A DNA stretch of 64,000 bases from Sabethes cyaneus (Eukaryota > Arthropoda > Insecta > Diptera > Culicidae): the NCBI RefSeq assembly GCF_943734655.1, contig NC_071355.1, positions 241,761,183 through 241,825,182 of the forward strand, read 5' to 3'. The translations under genes and the position numbers were made by a program. A model generated the notes under the pieces. That model ran no database searches and was not told the DNA's origin. It saw nothing but the letters and a program-made list of their open reading frames with translations. This document shows, piece after piece, positions 20,206 to 32,800 of the stretch (the stretch's first letter is position 1; each line of letters begins with the position of its first letter).

Positions 20206-22195
20206 CCGTAACATAAGACGAGAAATATTTTCTGGACTCAGCGTCATCCTGCGCCACTCTACTTCAATACAGTTTGCGAATATTTCGCCCTGCTTTCATT
20301 CTATACACCGTCCGCGTCCTGTACAACATATCTTTTTTCTTCGTTTTCATAAATATACAAATAATTGTTTAGAATAATAACATTGAACAACAACTGATGA
20401 AACGTACAAATATGAGTTTTTCTTCTTCTCTTTACCATCTATCGTAGCGTAGCTAGTAAAACCTAATGAAATGAAATCCTTTCTTGTTCTCGTTTGTGCC
20501 AAAGTCAGAAGCCAGCAGAAACCACTTTTGTCACACAACAGAGTTTCATTTCCTTCGGAAACGATCACACCTTGATTTCTGTGTTTTGTGTCTTTTTTAA
20601 CGTTTAGTTTGGAGTAGCCCATGGCACGCTTTGATTTGTTCAGGTTCAGTTCGGGAAACACGTGTCTGTCCGTTCGACAATTATTCATTCGGAATGAATT
20701 GTTGTTTAAGTGTTGAATGAATAAACCGAATGCTATTGAAATGTAAAAGAATTACGCGGTTTCTTGGTTGTAACGTTTTGCAATTTTTCTCTACTATGTG
20801 TTAGGATATGCAGATACCTATTTAAGATTTTAATATCTAATAGAAATAGGTGGAAGTTATTTTCAGAGACACGTGTTTTCAAAGTAGTGGGTGACCCTTA
20901 TTTAACATACTGAACCATTCCTTACGCAAAGTTTTGTCATTCGAAAGTCGAATGTCCTGGATTCCAAGCGAAAACGAATTGGAGATGACTACTTTACTCT
21001 ACTTTATTAGCTTTGCATTTATTTTTGGTCTAAGCTACAATCTATACGGCGCCACAACATCAATAATACAAATAGCCTACTACGCTGATAGAAATATCAT
21101 GTTTTTGTTGTGTAAATGTATAGCAAAAAAACATTCTACACTAACTACATGTAAAGGTAGTCCGTTGTTTTGCTGCGGACTTACCGTATGTGTATAATTC
21201 CTAACGACGGACTCGGTTTTAGCTACATCATTTTTTTAGTTCGAGAAACAAAATCAAGTCTTATTCGTTCAATTCGGTCAATTGGCTTTTTTTTCGTAAT
21301 GTGCGTTAGATTCATACAGTCGTTCGCCGTCTCGTTTTCTTCCCTATCATTAAGTTTGTTGTAAAACAAAAACTTCTAAAACAATGGCAAAAGGCACATA
21401 AATTAGCCTTTACTCTAGAGTTCAATATTGCATGTGGGTTAATAGGTCTGAGTTCGTTCGTACTCTGCGAAGCCTCCATCATTTCAGGAAAGCAGAACAT
21501 GCGCAGTTTTTTTTTAAACTTTTTTTTCTGTGTTCAATATCATTTTTATACGTTGATTTGAGAGTTGATTATCCTTGGAACGAATACGGCAGGAATGGTA
21601 GTAGTAAGTATACTGTTGATTTGTGATATTCACCCTCTGATCCGTGTTTAACTTGCAGTTTACCACGCAGCGAAGGAAGTGACTGCGTAAAAATGCATTA
21701 TAATTTCCTATGGACACTTCATCGTTCCGGTGGATTTTTACGTTCATATTTTTCCAAGGGTTTTCGTCGTACATATTTACATTTTTCATGATTTGACTAA
21801 ATGTTGCTAGCTTTCTACAGTGTGCTTGTGCCTTATTAGCTGGATTTGATCTAGTATATACTCAAAGTGTTTACGTTATTTGTCTTGCATTAGCCTACCG
21901 TATTTTTTTTTCATTTTTGCTTCTTTTGTGCCGTTCATCATAATAATCGTAAGAATTATTTTTGGTTTTAATAGATTGTAAATGGTGTGCGTGCGTCGTT
22001 TCGTTTATTTTCAGTTGCAACAGCATAATAGTATGTAATATAGTTACGCTTGAGTGAGTTTCATAACAGTTATTTTTTCATTACACGAACAAAAAATAGA
22101 AGAAAAATAAACCTTTTTATTTTGCGCCTATTTCACCGTATTTGATCTTAACGGCAAATGGTGTCATGATCTATTTTACGATTTTTATTCGAGAA
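20206..22195. other. No gene recognised
   Basis: AT-rich DNA with scattered open frames of 60-113 codons on both strands, none with a recognisable domain. Its composition resembles long UTR or intergenic DNA. Confidence 0.45.
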
Positions 22196-22259
22196 AATGA
22201 ATACTCATCAGCAAATACGTTGGTCTTTTATTCAAGAAAATTGGTTGCATTCGATCACT

Positions 22260-22560
22260 ATTGAAGGTGTAATCCAGCGAGCAGGTATTGAAACGAGAGA
22301 AATAATCTTCAGCAAAAGTAGCCAACTCGCAGCCGTTGCAAAGGACCTTGACGTCGTCACTAGAAACTTTGCGAAGGCGGGAGCAGTTTACGTCAGACTA
22401 AAAACGGAGTCTAGGAGGGTTGGGTTACAAATCAAAGCACCGAAAACCAACTATGTATATGGTAGGAAAAGGTTCCACCGACAAGCATATTCGCCATCCG
22501 TGGACTGTGACTATTGAGGGCGACGAACAGGAAGTGGTTGAGGGGTTCATGTGGTCACCG
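22260..22560 (+). mobile_element. RT fragment of an RTE-like LINE
   Basis: Encodes EGVIQRAGIETREIIFSKSS, then RNFAKAGAVYVRLKTESRRV and GLQIKAPKTNYV. This is the stretch around the YADD box of a mosquito-type non-LTR RT, matching blocks also seen near 37150-37330. The FADD core itself is lost (AAVAKDLDVV). A non-functional remnant. Confidence 0.55.
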
Positions 22561-22749
22561 TTGCAATAACATGAGTAGGGAGATTCATCGACACGCTCAA
22601 GCTCGAAAGCGGGCCTTCTTTGCCCCCCACAAGAGGATTCAATCAAGGCTGCCGCAATCAGTCAAATCCCAGGACCCAGTGGTGTCAACGGTGCAGGACT
22701 AAACCCAAAACAGCCCGGTTGTACCACAAATCATATAAAATTACAAAGA

Positions 22750-25700
22750 AAAAATGTTAAATTTGTTCAGGTGAATCTTCACCATGCAAAGGGAGCAACT
22801 GCTGTACTTTGTAGAAGATTCACAGAAAGCAACCTGGATGTAGCTCTGATCCAGGAGCCCTGGACCTATAAAGGTAGGACACAAGGAATTCCTACAAAGT
22901 CGTGTAAATTGATTTACGCCGAAGGTGAGCTCACGCCAAGAGCTGCCATTTTAGTAAGTGAAAACATAAAAAGTTTTCCAATTACAGAATGTATTACAAA
23001 AGATCTCACAGCAATAATGATGGAGGTTCCAACGACCCATGGCACGACTGAAATTTGCGTAGCATCGGCATATTTTCCAGGAGATGTGGGTGAAGTACCT
23101 CCATCAGAAGTGGTAAATTTGGTTTCTTACTGTAAGAAACAAAACGAAGCACAGGCCGATGTTTGGACCAGCACAGATACCAATAACAGAGGTGAACTCC
23201 TTTTAGACTCTATATCATCAAATGATATAGATATATGCAATAAAGGGGAAGAGCCAACTTTTGTAAACGCAATAAGGCAAGAAGTACTTGACTTAACACT
23301 ATGCAGTTCAACGATGACTGATAAAATAAAAAACTGGCACGAATCGAATGAAGAATCCTTGTCCGATCACAAGCAAATCATATTTGATTACGAAGCTAAT
23401 CAGCAACTTAAGGAAATTATAAGAGATCCCAGGAAAACAAACTGAGATCAGTATAATTTGAAACTGAAGGTTGGAGTGTAGAACTTGAAAGGCTGCTCAA
23501 GGACATGTAAAGAACTTGAGGACAACTCAAAACAGCTTTCAAACCGGATGCAACAAGCTTATCACGAAAGCTGTCCTGCAAAGGAACGCTCTACGAATAG
23601 AGATGTACTTTGGTGGAACAAAACTTTGGAGAAATTTAGAAAAAAAAACTCGGAAATTATTTAACCGGGCAAAAAGAACACAACAGTGGGAGGAGTATAA
23701 ACAAACTCTCACTGCCTATAATAGGGAAATACGAAGATCAAAGAGGATTCACTGGAGGCACACATGTGAAAACATTGAAAATACTCCAGCAACTGCTAGG
23801 TTGCAGAAAATCCTCGCTAAAGATCATTCTAATGGGTTAGGTACTTTGAAAAAAGAGGATGGCTCTTTTACTAACTCAACTAAGGAAACATTAGACTTAA
23901 AGATGAGAACACATTTTCCCAGTTCAATCATTAATACATGCGGAGACCAAAGTGCACCGGCATTGAGTACTGTAAATCTTGAAACCAGAACAGACATTCG
24001 CGAAATAGCGAGTGAAATGACTGGGTTAGATAGAAACAGGAATGATGCTTGTACTTTGGCCAAAAAAATTTTTACAAGAAGCAAGGTTGAATGGGCGATT
24101 GACACTTTTGAACCCTTCAAATCACCGGGTAGGGATGGAATTTTTCCTGTACTACTACAGAAGGACAAGGCGTTTTTAAAACCTATTCTAACAAACCTTT
24201 TTCAAACAAGCCTAATACTAGGTCATATACTAGCAGTATGGCGACAAGTACGGGTCACGTTCATTCCGAAGGCTAATAAAAAAGTATAAGACTTCACCAA
24301 AATCCTTCAGGCCGATAAGCTTATCGTCTGTTGTGTTAAAAACAATGGAAAAAAAAATTGATGAGCATATAAAGTCATCATATTTAGCCAAAGATCCTTT
24401 GAGCGAATATCAATTCGCATATCAAGATGGCAAATCTTCAATAACAGCAGTACAAACTGTTGTAAAAAAACTAGAAAAGTCTTTTGAAGCGAAAGAAATT
24501 TCACTAGGTGACTTCCTTGACATAGAAGGCGCAATTGATAATTCATCTCATAATTCAATGATTACGGCTATTACTATTACGTGGTTTCGATATATCCATT
24601 ATCGATTGGATTAGCGAAATGTTATCAAAAAGGGAGATATCAGCAAGCCTTGGAAGCTCACCCATAAGCATTAGAGCAGTAAAAGGTTGCCCACAAGGAG
24701 GCGTAATATCACCTCTATTGTGGTCTTTAATAGTTGATGATCTTCTTCAAAAGTTGACGGCGCTAGGCTTCGCAGATGATATAGTCATAATTGTTCGAGG
24801 AAAATTTGATTCCATTATCGCTGACCGAATGCAAATGGCTTTAAATTTGATTTCATCATGGTGTGATAGGCAGGGCCTCAGCGTAAATGCCAATAAAACT
24901 ACTATCATACCATTTACGAGAAGGAAAAAAATTAATCTAGAGGAAGCAGTAAACAAAGCCACAAATGCTCGATGGATATATAAAAGAACGTTTGGTAAGC
25001 AATGGGGACTGAAACCGAAGATGATCCATTGGATCTATTCGGCCATTGTCAGACCTAGGATTCATTGGTCTGGTGGCCAAAAACGAAAGAGAAAACTACC
25101 CAAATAAAGCTGGAAAAACTTCAAAGGCTAGCCACTCTCTCAATAACAGGTGCAATGAGAAGTACACCTTCGAAGGCATTTGATGCTTTACTCTATATAC
25201 TTCCATTGCATCAGTTTATACAATTAGAAGCTGAAAAAAGTGCTCTGAGGATCAAAAGATCAAAGAAGAACTTGTTTGAAGGGGACTTAACAGGTCATCT
25301 CAGTATTCTAAAAACTATTAGTATTAATCCTCTTGTAACCAGTAATGAAGATTGGATGGGGAAAAAATACAACTTCAATCGAATATTTCGTGTATTTGAG
25401 CCTAGACGTGATTCCTGCGAAGATGGTGGTCCCAATCTTCGTCCAGGCTCGACAGTTTTCTATACAAATGGTTCAAAAATGGCCAATCAAGTGGGAGCAG
25501 GAGTAACTGGCCCAGGAAAAGACATGTCAATTTCTATGGGCAGATGGCCAACTGTATTCCAAGCTGAAATACAAGCAATTCTGAAATGCACGACTATGTG
25601 CTTGCGCAGGAACTATAGACATTCAAATATATGCATCATGTCCTACAGCCAAGCAGCTCTAAACGCTCTAAAGTCGGCGACATGAACATCAAAAATTATC

Positions 25701-26222
25701 TGGGAATGTATTCAATCACTTCAAAAATTGTCTTGTCTTAACCAAGTCACCTTGTACTGGGTTCCAGGTCACTGTGGAATTGATGGAAATGAAAGAGCTG
25801 ATGCGCTAGCAAGACTCGGATCATCTCATCAATTTGTAGGACCTGAGCCCTTATGTTGCTTATCTGCTTCTGCTTTAAAAATGGAGCTAAAAGCATGGGC
25901 ATGTACGAAAGTGGAATCAAATTGGAATAACACTTTCAATGCTAGGCAGTCGAAACGTTTTATCTCTCCAAACGTTTCAATGACTCGCAAAATCCTGGAG
26001 CTTTCGAAGAAAGATCTAAGCATTTATACTGGTTTTATAACAGGACATTGTCCGAGCCGCTATCATCTGAAGCTGGCTCTGAGCTTTTCTTCTCAAATTT
26101 CTTTACGATCTGGCAAATTACCCAACAAATCTCTGGGAAGATTAACCAATACCACAGAGATTGTCGCAAGCCGAAATAAATCTAACCACGAGCGAAAGCG
26201 AATTGTCTCAGTGAATACCTAA
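22750..26222 (+). mobile_element. Broken LINE with endonuclease, RT and RNase H
   Basis: The first frame (to 23443) is an apurinic-type endonuclease beginning near FVQVNLHHAKGATAVLC and containing ALIQEPW. An RT follows in pieces: 23516-24289, 24333-24614 and 24619-25107, the last with GCPQGGVISPLLW and FADD. An RNase H and its tail lie at 25065-25685 and 25728-26222, with YWVPGHCGIDGNERADAL. RNase H together with this order points to the I/LOA/R1-type group, not to Jockey. At least four frameshifts or stops split it. Catalytic changes include YTNGSK for the usual YTDGSK and MSYSQAAL for MSDSQAAL in RNase H, and DIEGAID for DIEGAFD in RT. It is dead. Confidence 0.8.
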
Positions 26223-26510
26223 AATGGCGATATAACAACGGAACTGGTCAGTAAAAGATAATCGGGTAGCAGCTCCAGACTATGTAACCCGAAGAATAAC
26301 GAAGCTGCTGGCAATGATAGTTAGACGGGTGGGATCTACAAGCAGGGTAGATAAACATTCGCTAGAACCCTTTAAGCGTTCATTTCTCAGATACGGCAGG
26401 TGGTTTATAAACTACCGAGAAAGGCGATGGACGGAGTTCTCCGTTGACACTATCATGACACAAGACTAACCGTCGCCTACAAAATACACTCCCAAATCTC
26501 ATCTCAATTA

Positions 26511-27259
26511 CAGTGGCGACTCGTCCGCATGTTCAACCTGTTCATAGGACAGGCAAACAAAATTCAGCCCGACAAAATTTCGTCTGCACCGACGCGTATG
26601 CAATGCAATACGAATTTAGTTTAGTTACGAAGCTGATGAGCAAACCGTTCAACACGACATTTGAACGTTGCTTTAGAGATTAGCACCAGGAACAATGTGT
26701 TGGTACGAAGGGGATTTGAAAATATAGCGCGGTTGGCGATTTGGCATGCATTATTCGCAAAATTTTCTCATTAACTCGTTCATTTTTAGCATTGCACAAC
26801 TTACGCATATTGCTTGTGGTGCGTGTGACGTGCGCGCATCGCAGTAAGGTGGTAATTCTTGAATGTGGTTCAATAGGTAAATTGAACGAAAAATTTTCGG
26901 TTCGTAATTAAAATTCAGAGACGAGTTTGCTGGTAAAGTAAACCGTCGTATTCCGTTGCTATTTAAATAAATAGGGATATTCACGTAGCGCTTGCTATGT
27001 TGCGAATGCGGAGTATTGCATACTTATACCGCTACTCGCCTAACAGTTCCATCTCCATAGAAACTGGAACTGCAATGCGAATTGTGGCAGTATATACACG
27101 AAATACACCATTTACGCAGAATGGCAAGCGCTACGGTGAAAACCCCTAATGTTTGTTTTATGATTAAAATATAGAAATGCGATAATAAAAAAAGCTGCGT
27201 ATTAATTTGTATTTTTCGCTGGTTGAACAGGTAAGCTAAACCCCCACGAGTCGCCACTG
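26511..27259. mobile_element. hAT-like MITE
   Basis: The ends CAGTGGCGACTCGT and ACGAGTCGCCACTG are exact inverted repeats, and GTTCAACCTGTTC-type sequence is repeated in inverted form just inside. The flanks read TCTCAATTA on the left and TCTCAATA on the right, an 8-bp duplication with one extra base. The CAGTGGCG end and duplication size fit hAT. The interior has no transposase. It inserted just downstream of the LINE remnant. Confidence 0.7.
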
Positions 27260-27329
27260 TCTCAATATCTATTACCGTTCATCAGTAGGTTCATGTGAAA
27301 GTACTATACGGAGCTCAGGGGAGGCCGAG

Positions 27330-27560
27330 CTTCCACGCATCAAATCTTCCCAATCCTACAGAAATTGCCATTATGCCATGAGTACAACGTGTCTACACAT
27401 CATATTTTAATCGACCTTAAGGCAGCGTAAGATACAGTCCCTCACGAGCAACTGTGTAAACTACGTACGAGAAGAGGACATCTTCCCAAGTACCTAATTT
27501 TATTGCTAGCACGAATTATGTGCTGTGCGTGTTTTGAGAAACTCTTATGTCGGTTCGCGA
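27330..27560 (+). mobile_element. RT fragment
   Basis: In broken frames the plus strand encodes EYNVSTHHILIDLKAA followed by a stop. This is a decayed form of the THHLFIDFKAAYD block of an RTE-like RT. Too short to classify further. Confidence 0.45.
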
Positions 27561-28139
27561 TACGTAGATTATTTACACAAGCTAATTAATTTCCGTCTTT
27601 GCCGTTCGATATGGCCTCTGAGGGCAAAACACGGCGAAGAAGCGTTGACACGAATACGAATGAATTTTTCGTAGACATTTCGTCTTCTAGGCTTCTCGAC
27701 AAGGTGCAGGATATCTTTCTAAAAACCTGCCCATATTTATAAATAGTTCCGAGAAGAAACATAGTGCGCACGGGCAGTTTATAGAAACGAAGTTTGGTAC
27801 GAGCAAGGTATTGATGCTCATACCATTTCCCCGAAAGGAAATGTACGATGAAGATCTTTCGCGCGGGAATAGAATTGATCATGTCCCCATGGAAGATAGG
27901 CCTCCAGCGTATGCTTCGACTACGGACAACGACTCGGACTCGGACCTTCACTTAGTAGCGTATGTCCATGCGCTCAAAATATATAACTGTACATCAGGAA
28001 TCACGTAACTCGACTCAACATCAAGCTGGTGTCACGTGCTAGCATCTAGCGACGAAGAAAATTCGCTACGAAAATCCTTAAAGTAGAGCAATAAAACGAC
28101 TGTTCTGTTGAAGAAACGTTAGCGTTGAGCATTAGAATG
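27561..28139. other. No gene recognised
   Basis: Open frames on both strands (a minus-strand frame of 121 codons at 27586-27951) show no domain. It sits between two RT fragments and may be further LINE debris. Confidence 0.35.
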
Positions 28140-28800
28140 AGGGCAACTGGTCAATCACAGACTATCTGCAGAGATGTGGAGGGGAACTTGAACTAGCATG
28201 ACCTGCACAAGGACTGAGAAACAACAAAGCTGGCGAGGCAAGGGCTTGCTACAGCACTGTACTTGGTTATTTCCAAGATCTGGGAGGGGGAAAAACCACT
28301 AGAAAAATAAATGAAGGGAGTTGTCTGCCTCATTTATAAAGCATTTATCATGGCATTACGCCAATCAATGCCGCCTATAAAATAATTTCCCATATCCTGC
28401 TTTATATCCGTCACAATTAATCAGGGAACTCGTGATCCATTACCAGGTGGGCTTCGAGCTAGCCCGAATTAAATCGTGCAAATTCCATGAGTTTTGCAAA
28501 GCTGTCGAGAGCAAAATGGGTCCACGTTATGCTTCCCAATTTCATTGACTACAAGGCAACGTACGATGTAGTCGATCGAGCAGATCTTCACGGCAAATAT
28601 TATGCGACTGATCAAGGGTACCACGAATCGTATATGATTTGCTACGAGCGTGTTTTGGGAAACCCTCAGTCTGTTCGAATCACTCAGAGGTTTGACACAA
28701 GGTGCTTACTGTTCAAGGACGTCCTTTAGGGACAGATAGTGGGCCTCGGCACAAGTGGATTTTCGAACGAGGTTTAACATATATGACTTGATGACTGAAG
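28140..28800 (+). mobile_element. RT fragment of an RTE-like LINE
   Basis: Decayed matches to the fingers and palm of RTE-like RT can be followed: a KNNKAGE-type start (for KNGKAAGKDG), a stretch around YKATYDVVDRADL, and a GLTQG-like turn near 28690. Stops and shifts occur throughout. Confidence 0.4.
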
Positions 28801-28869
28801 TACACAACAGTGCATGACGTTGAAAGGCAGTATTCGATGGCACATAGGCGCACTCAGAATTGAGCTGTT

Positions 28870-29858
28870 CCGAATTGTGGTGGTCTATTGACCATTTTTA
28901 TCGAAAATGAGATTTTTGCATAAATCGTATCTTTTTGCATAGATGTACCACCCTGGAAAAAATAAAAATTTCAAAAAAGTAGGTCTCCAACCTGCTTCGG
29001 AACGGCTCAATTGATGAAAAATGCGTACACTACGTATCAGCGAAGTGACAACGAACAAGTTGAACTGCCGTTGAGTGTGGTGAACGCCAGGATACTGCCG
29101 TTTGTATTGGCAGTTATTCATGCTACTGATTTACTAGTTTGACGAACTTCGATGGGAATCGATGATGGCCACTACAAAAGAAACCAAGCTTATCGTAGAA
29201 AGCGGCCCAAAAACAAATTCATTACGTATGACTAAACTTATTGGCAGCTTTGACTAAAAAATTCACAATGAAAAGTTTACTGAGAAGCTCTGTTGGTAAA
29301 GAATTTAATATTTTTGGGCATTAGCTTATTTTACCACGTCAATACGTATCGAATGCAACTAATTTCACGAAAAAAAGTTCAGCGATTTGGAAGCTATAAT
29401 ATAATAAACATCTGCTGAGGAGTCTCTCCTACAATCCGAACCTCAATAAAGTATGTCACAGTGGCAGGTAGTTTGTCTATGGCAGTGAATAGTCCTAGGA
29501 GAGATTCAGCTTTGCTAGAATCGAGAGCAGGAATTGAAGTAACGTTAGCGAGAAAGTGAGGAGATTCAAAAATCCGAAGCAAATTACCAAGATGAGGAGC
29601 CATTTTATTCACATTTGCATTGGTCTACTTTTCAAAAGTAACGCAGAACACTATTTGATTCAAAAAAGTGGAAAGATTGTGGAAATGACAGTGAAGCTCT
29701 TTTTTGGCCGTAGCCGAGTGGACTGTTGCAGCAGAGATGTAAACAATAACCAACAAAGAACAGCAGGCTTCTCCGGGTGGAAAGCCCTGTCGCACGTACA
29801 CGGAACAAACTGCTCTAGAATTAGTAATAGACGGTGTGGCTCTGACCCAAGAAGCCAC
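28870..29858. other. Region 3' of cta, no gene recognised
   Basis: Contains a 72-codon minus-strand frame at 29394-29612 (MNKMAPHLGNLLRIFESPHF...) that reads like protein-coding sequence, but I cannot place its family. It may be a retroelement gag scrap. The part nearest 29858 should be the 3' UTR of cta. Confidence 0.3.
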
Positions 29859-32800
29859 TCACTGCAGCATCAGCGCGGACAGGTTCCGCTGAAGGATCGT
29901 ATCCTTGACCGAACTGAACACGACCTGGATGTTCTGCGTGTCCACCGCGTTGGTGAAGTGATGATAGATCGGTGTTTTGGTGTTTTTTCGCACGTTCATG
30001 AACATCTGCAGGATGAAGTTCTGCACCTCCAGAATCGAGTGCGGGTTGCCCTTGAACAGCGGATAGTACCAGCGAATGTCGGTGTTGGGATCCTTTACCT
30101 TCTCCTTCAGCAGATCGGTCTTGTTCAGAAACAGGATGATCGAAATGCCCTGGAAGGTGGTATTGTTTACAATCGTGTCGAAGATGTTTCGCGATTCCTC
30201 CAGACGATTTGTTCTCCTAAAAAACACATATTAATCATAATAAAGTTTATTTTGATAATTTCTACTATACTTACCTATCTTCGGCAAGAACCTGATCGAA
30301 TTCGGATGTTGACACCAGGAATAGTATCGAAGTCACCGAACAGTCAAAACATTTGGTCCACTTTTGCCGCTGCGTCCGCTGGCCACCAACATCGACAAAC
30401 ACGAATGGAATGTTCTATAATAGAATGTGGCTTAGTTCACCATTTAATGGGTTGATTTATTGTATTACCTGTATTCTAATTGTAAATTCAAATACACCCT
30501 TGGTTGCTTTGCGACATCGCAGTATATCGGTACGTGTGGGAACGTAGTCGAACCTTGATATCCGGTCTAATTCTTCTAAGAAATATTTAACTGAATCACT
30601 CTGGAATTAGAAATAATAACAACCATTAGATACTGTTGTGGATTTATCGCTGAGACGCATTTATCTGAGCATTGCTGCCGGCGATCGATCAATTTAGTAA
30701 GCCATATCAAGCGAATTACCACAAAGATAAACGAGATTGACGGTTTGGCATAATATTGCAGGCAGGTAATTGGATCAACTAAGCGGCACCTTATTCGAAA
30801 GGCCCGTTCGTACCCAGTTGGCGTCTAATGTTGTAACGAGATCTAACCACGACGCGTTCGTACGTCAATATTCGTTAGATTATGATACCTAAACGGAGTC
30901 TGTGTCAAAGTCTGGTATAATAGAATTTAAATCTGTTCAACCTATATCGCAGATATATAAACACCCACAAATCCTACGCCGTTGCGAGAAAACCCATAAA
31001 TCTAGACGGCCAGAAGGCAGCAAGTTGTCGTAAGCTGTAACGTTTGTACCGTCTTACAGCCACCGCAGTCAGCCTGTCAGTGTAAACGAGCTGCCGCCGT
31101 TGTTGGGCCCGGCAACGACGACGACGACGACGACGACGGAGGACGACGTTGAGTGTTTGTTGTAATTGCTTTCCCTATATTGGATCTCCCACATGAGTGC
31201 AACACTGTGATGCTGCGTGATCGACCGGTTTACGTGACTGTGGTCCATGCACGGCCTGCCGCTTTTCTGATTTGCCGGTGGACTAATACGAATGTATACC
31301 GATGCAAATGAACGCAATTCGTTGCGCACGGTAGCCCCAGCAGCTCGGGCAAGGCAAGTGTGGGGAAAAAATACTGGACTACTGTCCTGAGTCTTTGTCG
31401 AGACTTTTGTAAAATTAGAGTTCTTTATATTTCACTAGCTGACTGCCCGATTTTGCTCGGGATTCAGTCTTAGTTTATACGTTGAAAAGTGCTAGTAGAG
31501 GGTTAGCACCGAATGTCGAACGTCATTATGAAATTTAAAATACTGGGTTGAATTGCAAAAGTGTTATGTTGTGGGATAACTTGTCTGGTGGGATGTCGAA
31601 TGGAGAGGTAAGTAAACACGGAAATCAGTAGAACAGGATAAGAATTGTGAGCGATGGCCAAGCTGCGGAGCCACCAATACAGGAGGAAGTAAGAAGTCAA
31701 CCAGTAAGTTGAAAAACGGTAAGGCTGCTGGGAAGAACGGCATTCCAGCTGAACTTCCAAAAGCGAGGAGTGAGCGACTGTACGAAGCAATGCACCAGAT
31801 CATTGTTAGGATCTGGGACGAAGAACAAATGTCAAAGAAGTGGTTGGATGGCGTTGTTTGCCCTTTTTCGAAAAACTATATCAGCTCGAGGGTAAGGTGC
31901 TTTCCCATATCTTCTTCTGTAGGCTCAGACTGTTAGCGGACGAGTACTAAGCTGATTTCCGTGAGGGTCGCTTCACAACGGATCAGATGTTTACCCTACG
32001 TGAGTTATTAGACAAGTTCCTGAAGTACAACTTGCAGACTCATCATCTGTTTGTAGACTTTAAGGCGGCGTACGATTCACTCAAATAAAATGAACGGTGG
32101 CAGATAATGCTAGAACATCGTTTTCCTACGAAACTAATTACGCTGATTCGTAAGTTCGCTTTCTTAACTGTTCAATATGACCTTGGAAGATGCAATACGA
32201 ATAGTAAACGGGGAAAGGAATGAGGCTATCATCCCGAGATCTTAGATGCTTCTTGGTTTTGTGAGTGACATCGAAATCATCGGAATCGGTAGTGGAGGAG
32301 GCGCTTAGGGCTTTTAAATAGGCCTTTAGGTCTTTTTAAGCAGTGTGATTGGGACTTATCATTAACACCAGTAAAACAAAATACATGGTTGCTGGCAGGG
32401 AACGTGGGAGCCCAAATGGTGTTGGTGCCGAGGTGAAGCTGGAAGGGGGACGATATTAAGTAGTGAAGCAATTCATATACCTTGGTACGCTCGTGACATG
32501 TCACAACCATGTAAGCCGCGTAGTAAAACGACGAATTGCAGGCGCGAATCGGGCTTTCTATGGATTACGGAGTCAGCGGAAATCCCGTAGTTTGCAAATT
32601 TGCTCCTTTACGGACAGGAAACATGAACGCTAAAGGAAACTGATCGGAACTTGGGGTTCTAGACATAGAAAAAGCATTCAACAGTGTTTGGCATAATAGT
32701 TTAATTACGAAATTGCTAAAGTTTAACTTTCCAATTTACAATGTAAAAATTTTACAAAATTATTTAACTGATCGATTCTGATGTCTATCAGAATTCTAAA

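Noticed and set aside
20347..20688. 113-codon minus-strand frame downstream of N6AMT1
   Set aside because: No recognisable domain and no splice or polyadenylation context; kept only as part of a gene-less region.
29556..30455. 299-codon plus-strand frame across the cta exons
   Set aside because: It is antisense to the G-alpha coding exons, whose splice sites and protein motifs are unambiguous; it is a shadow.
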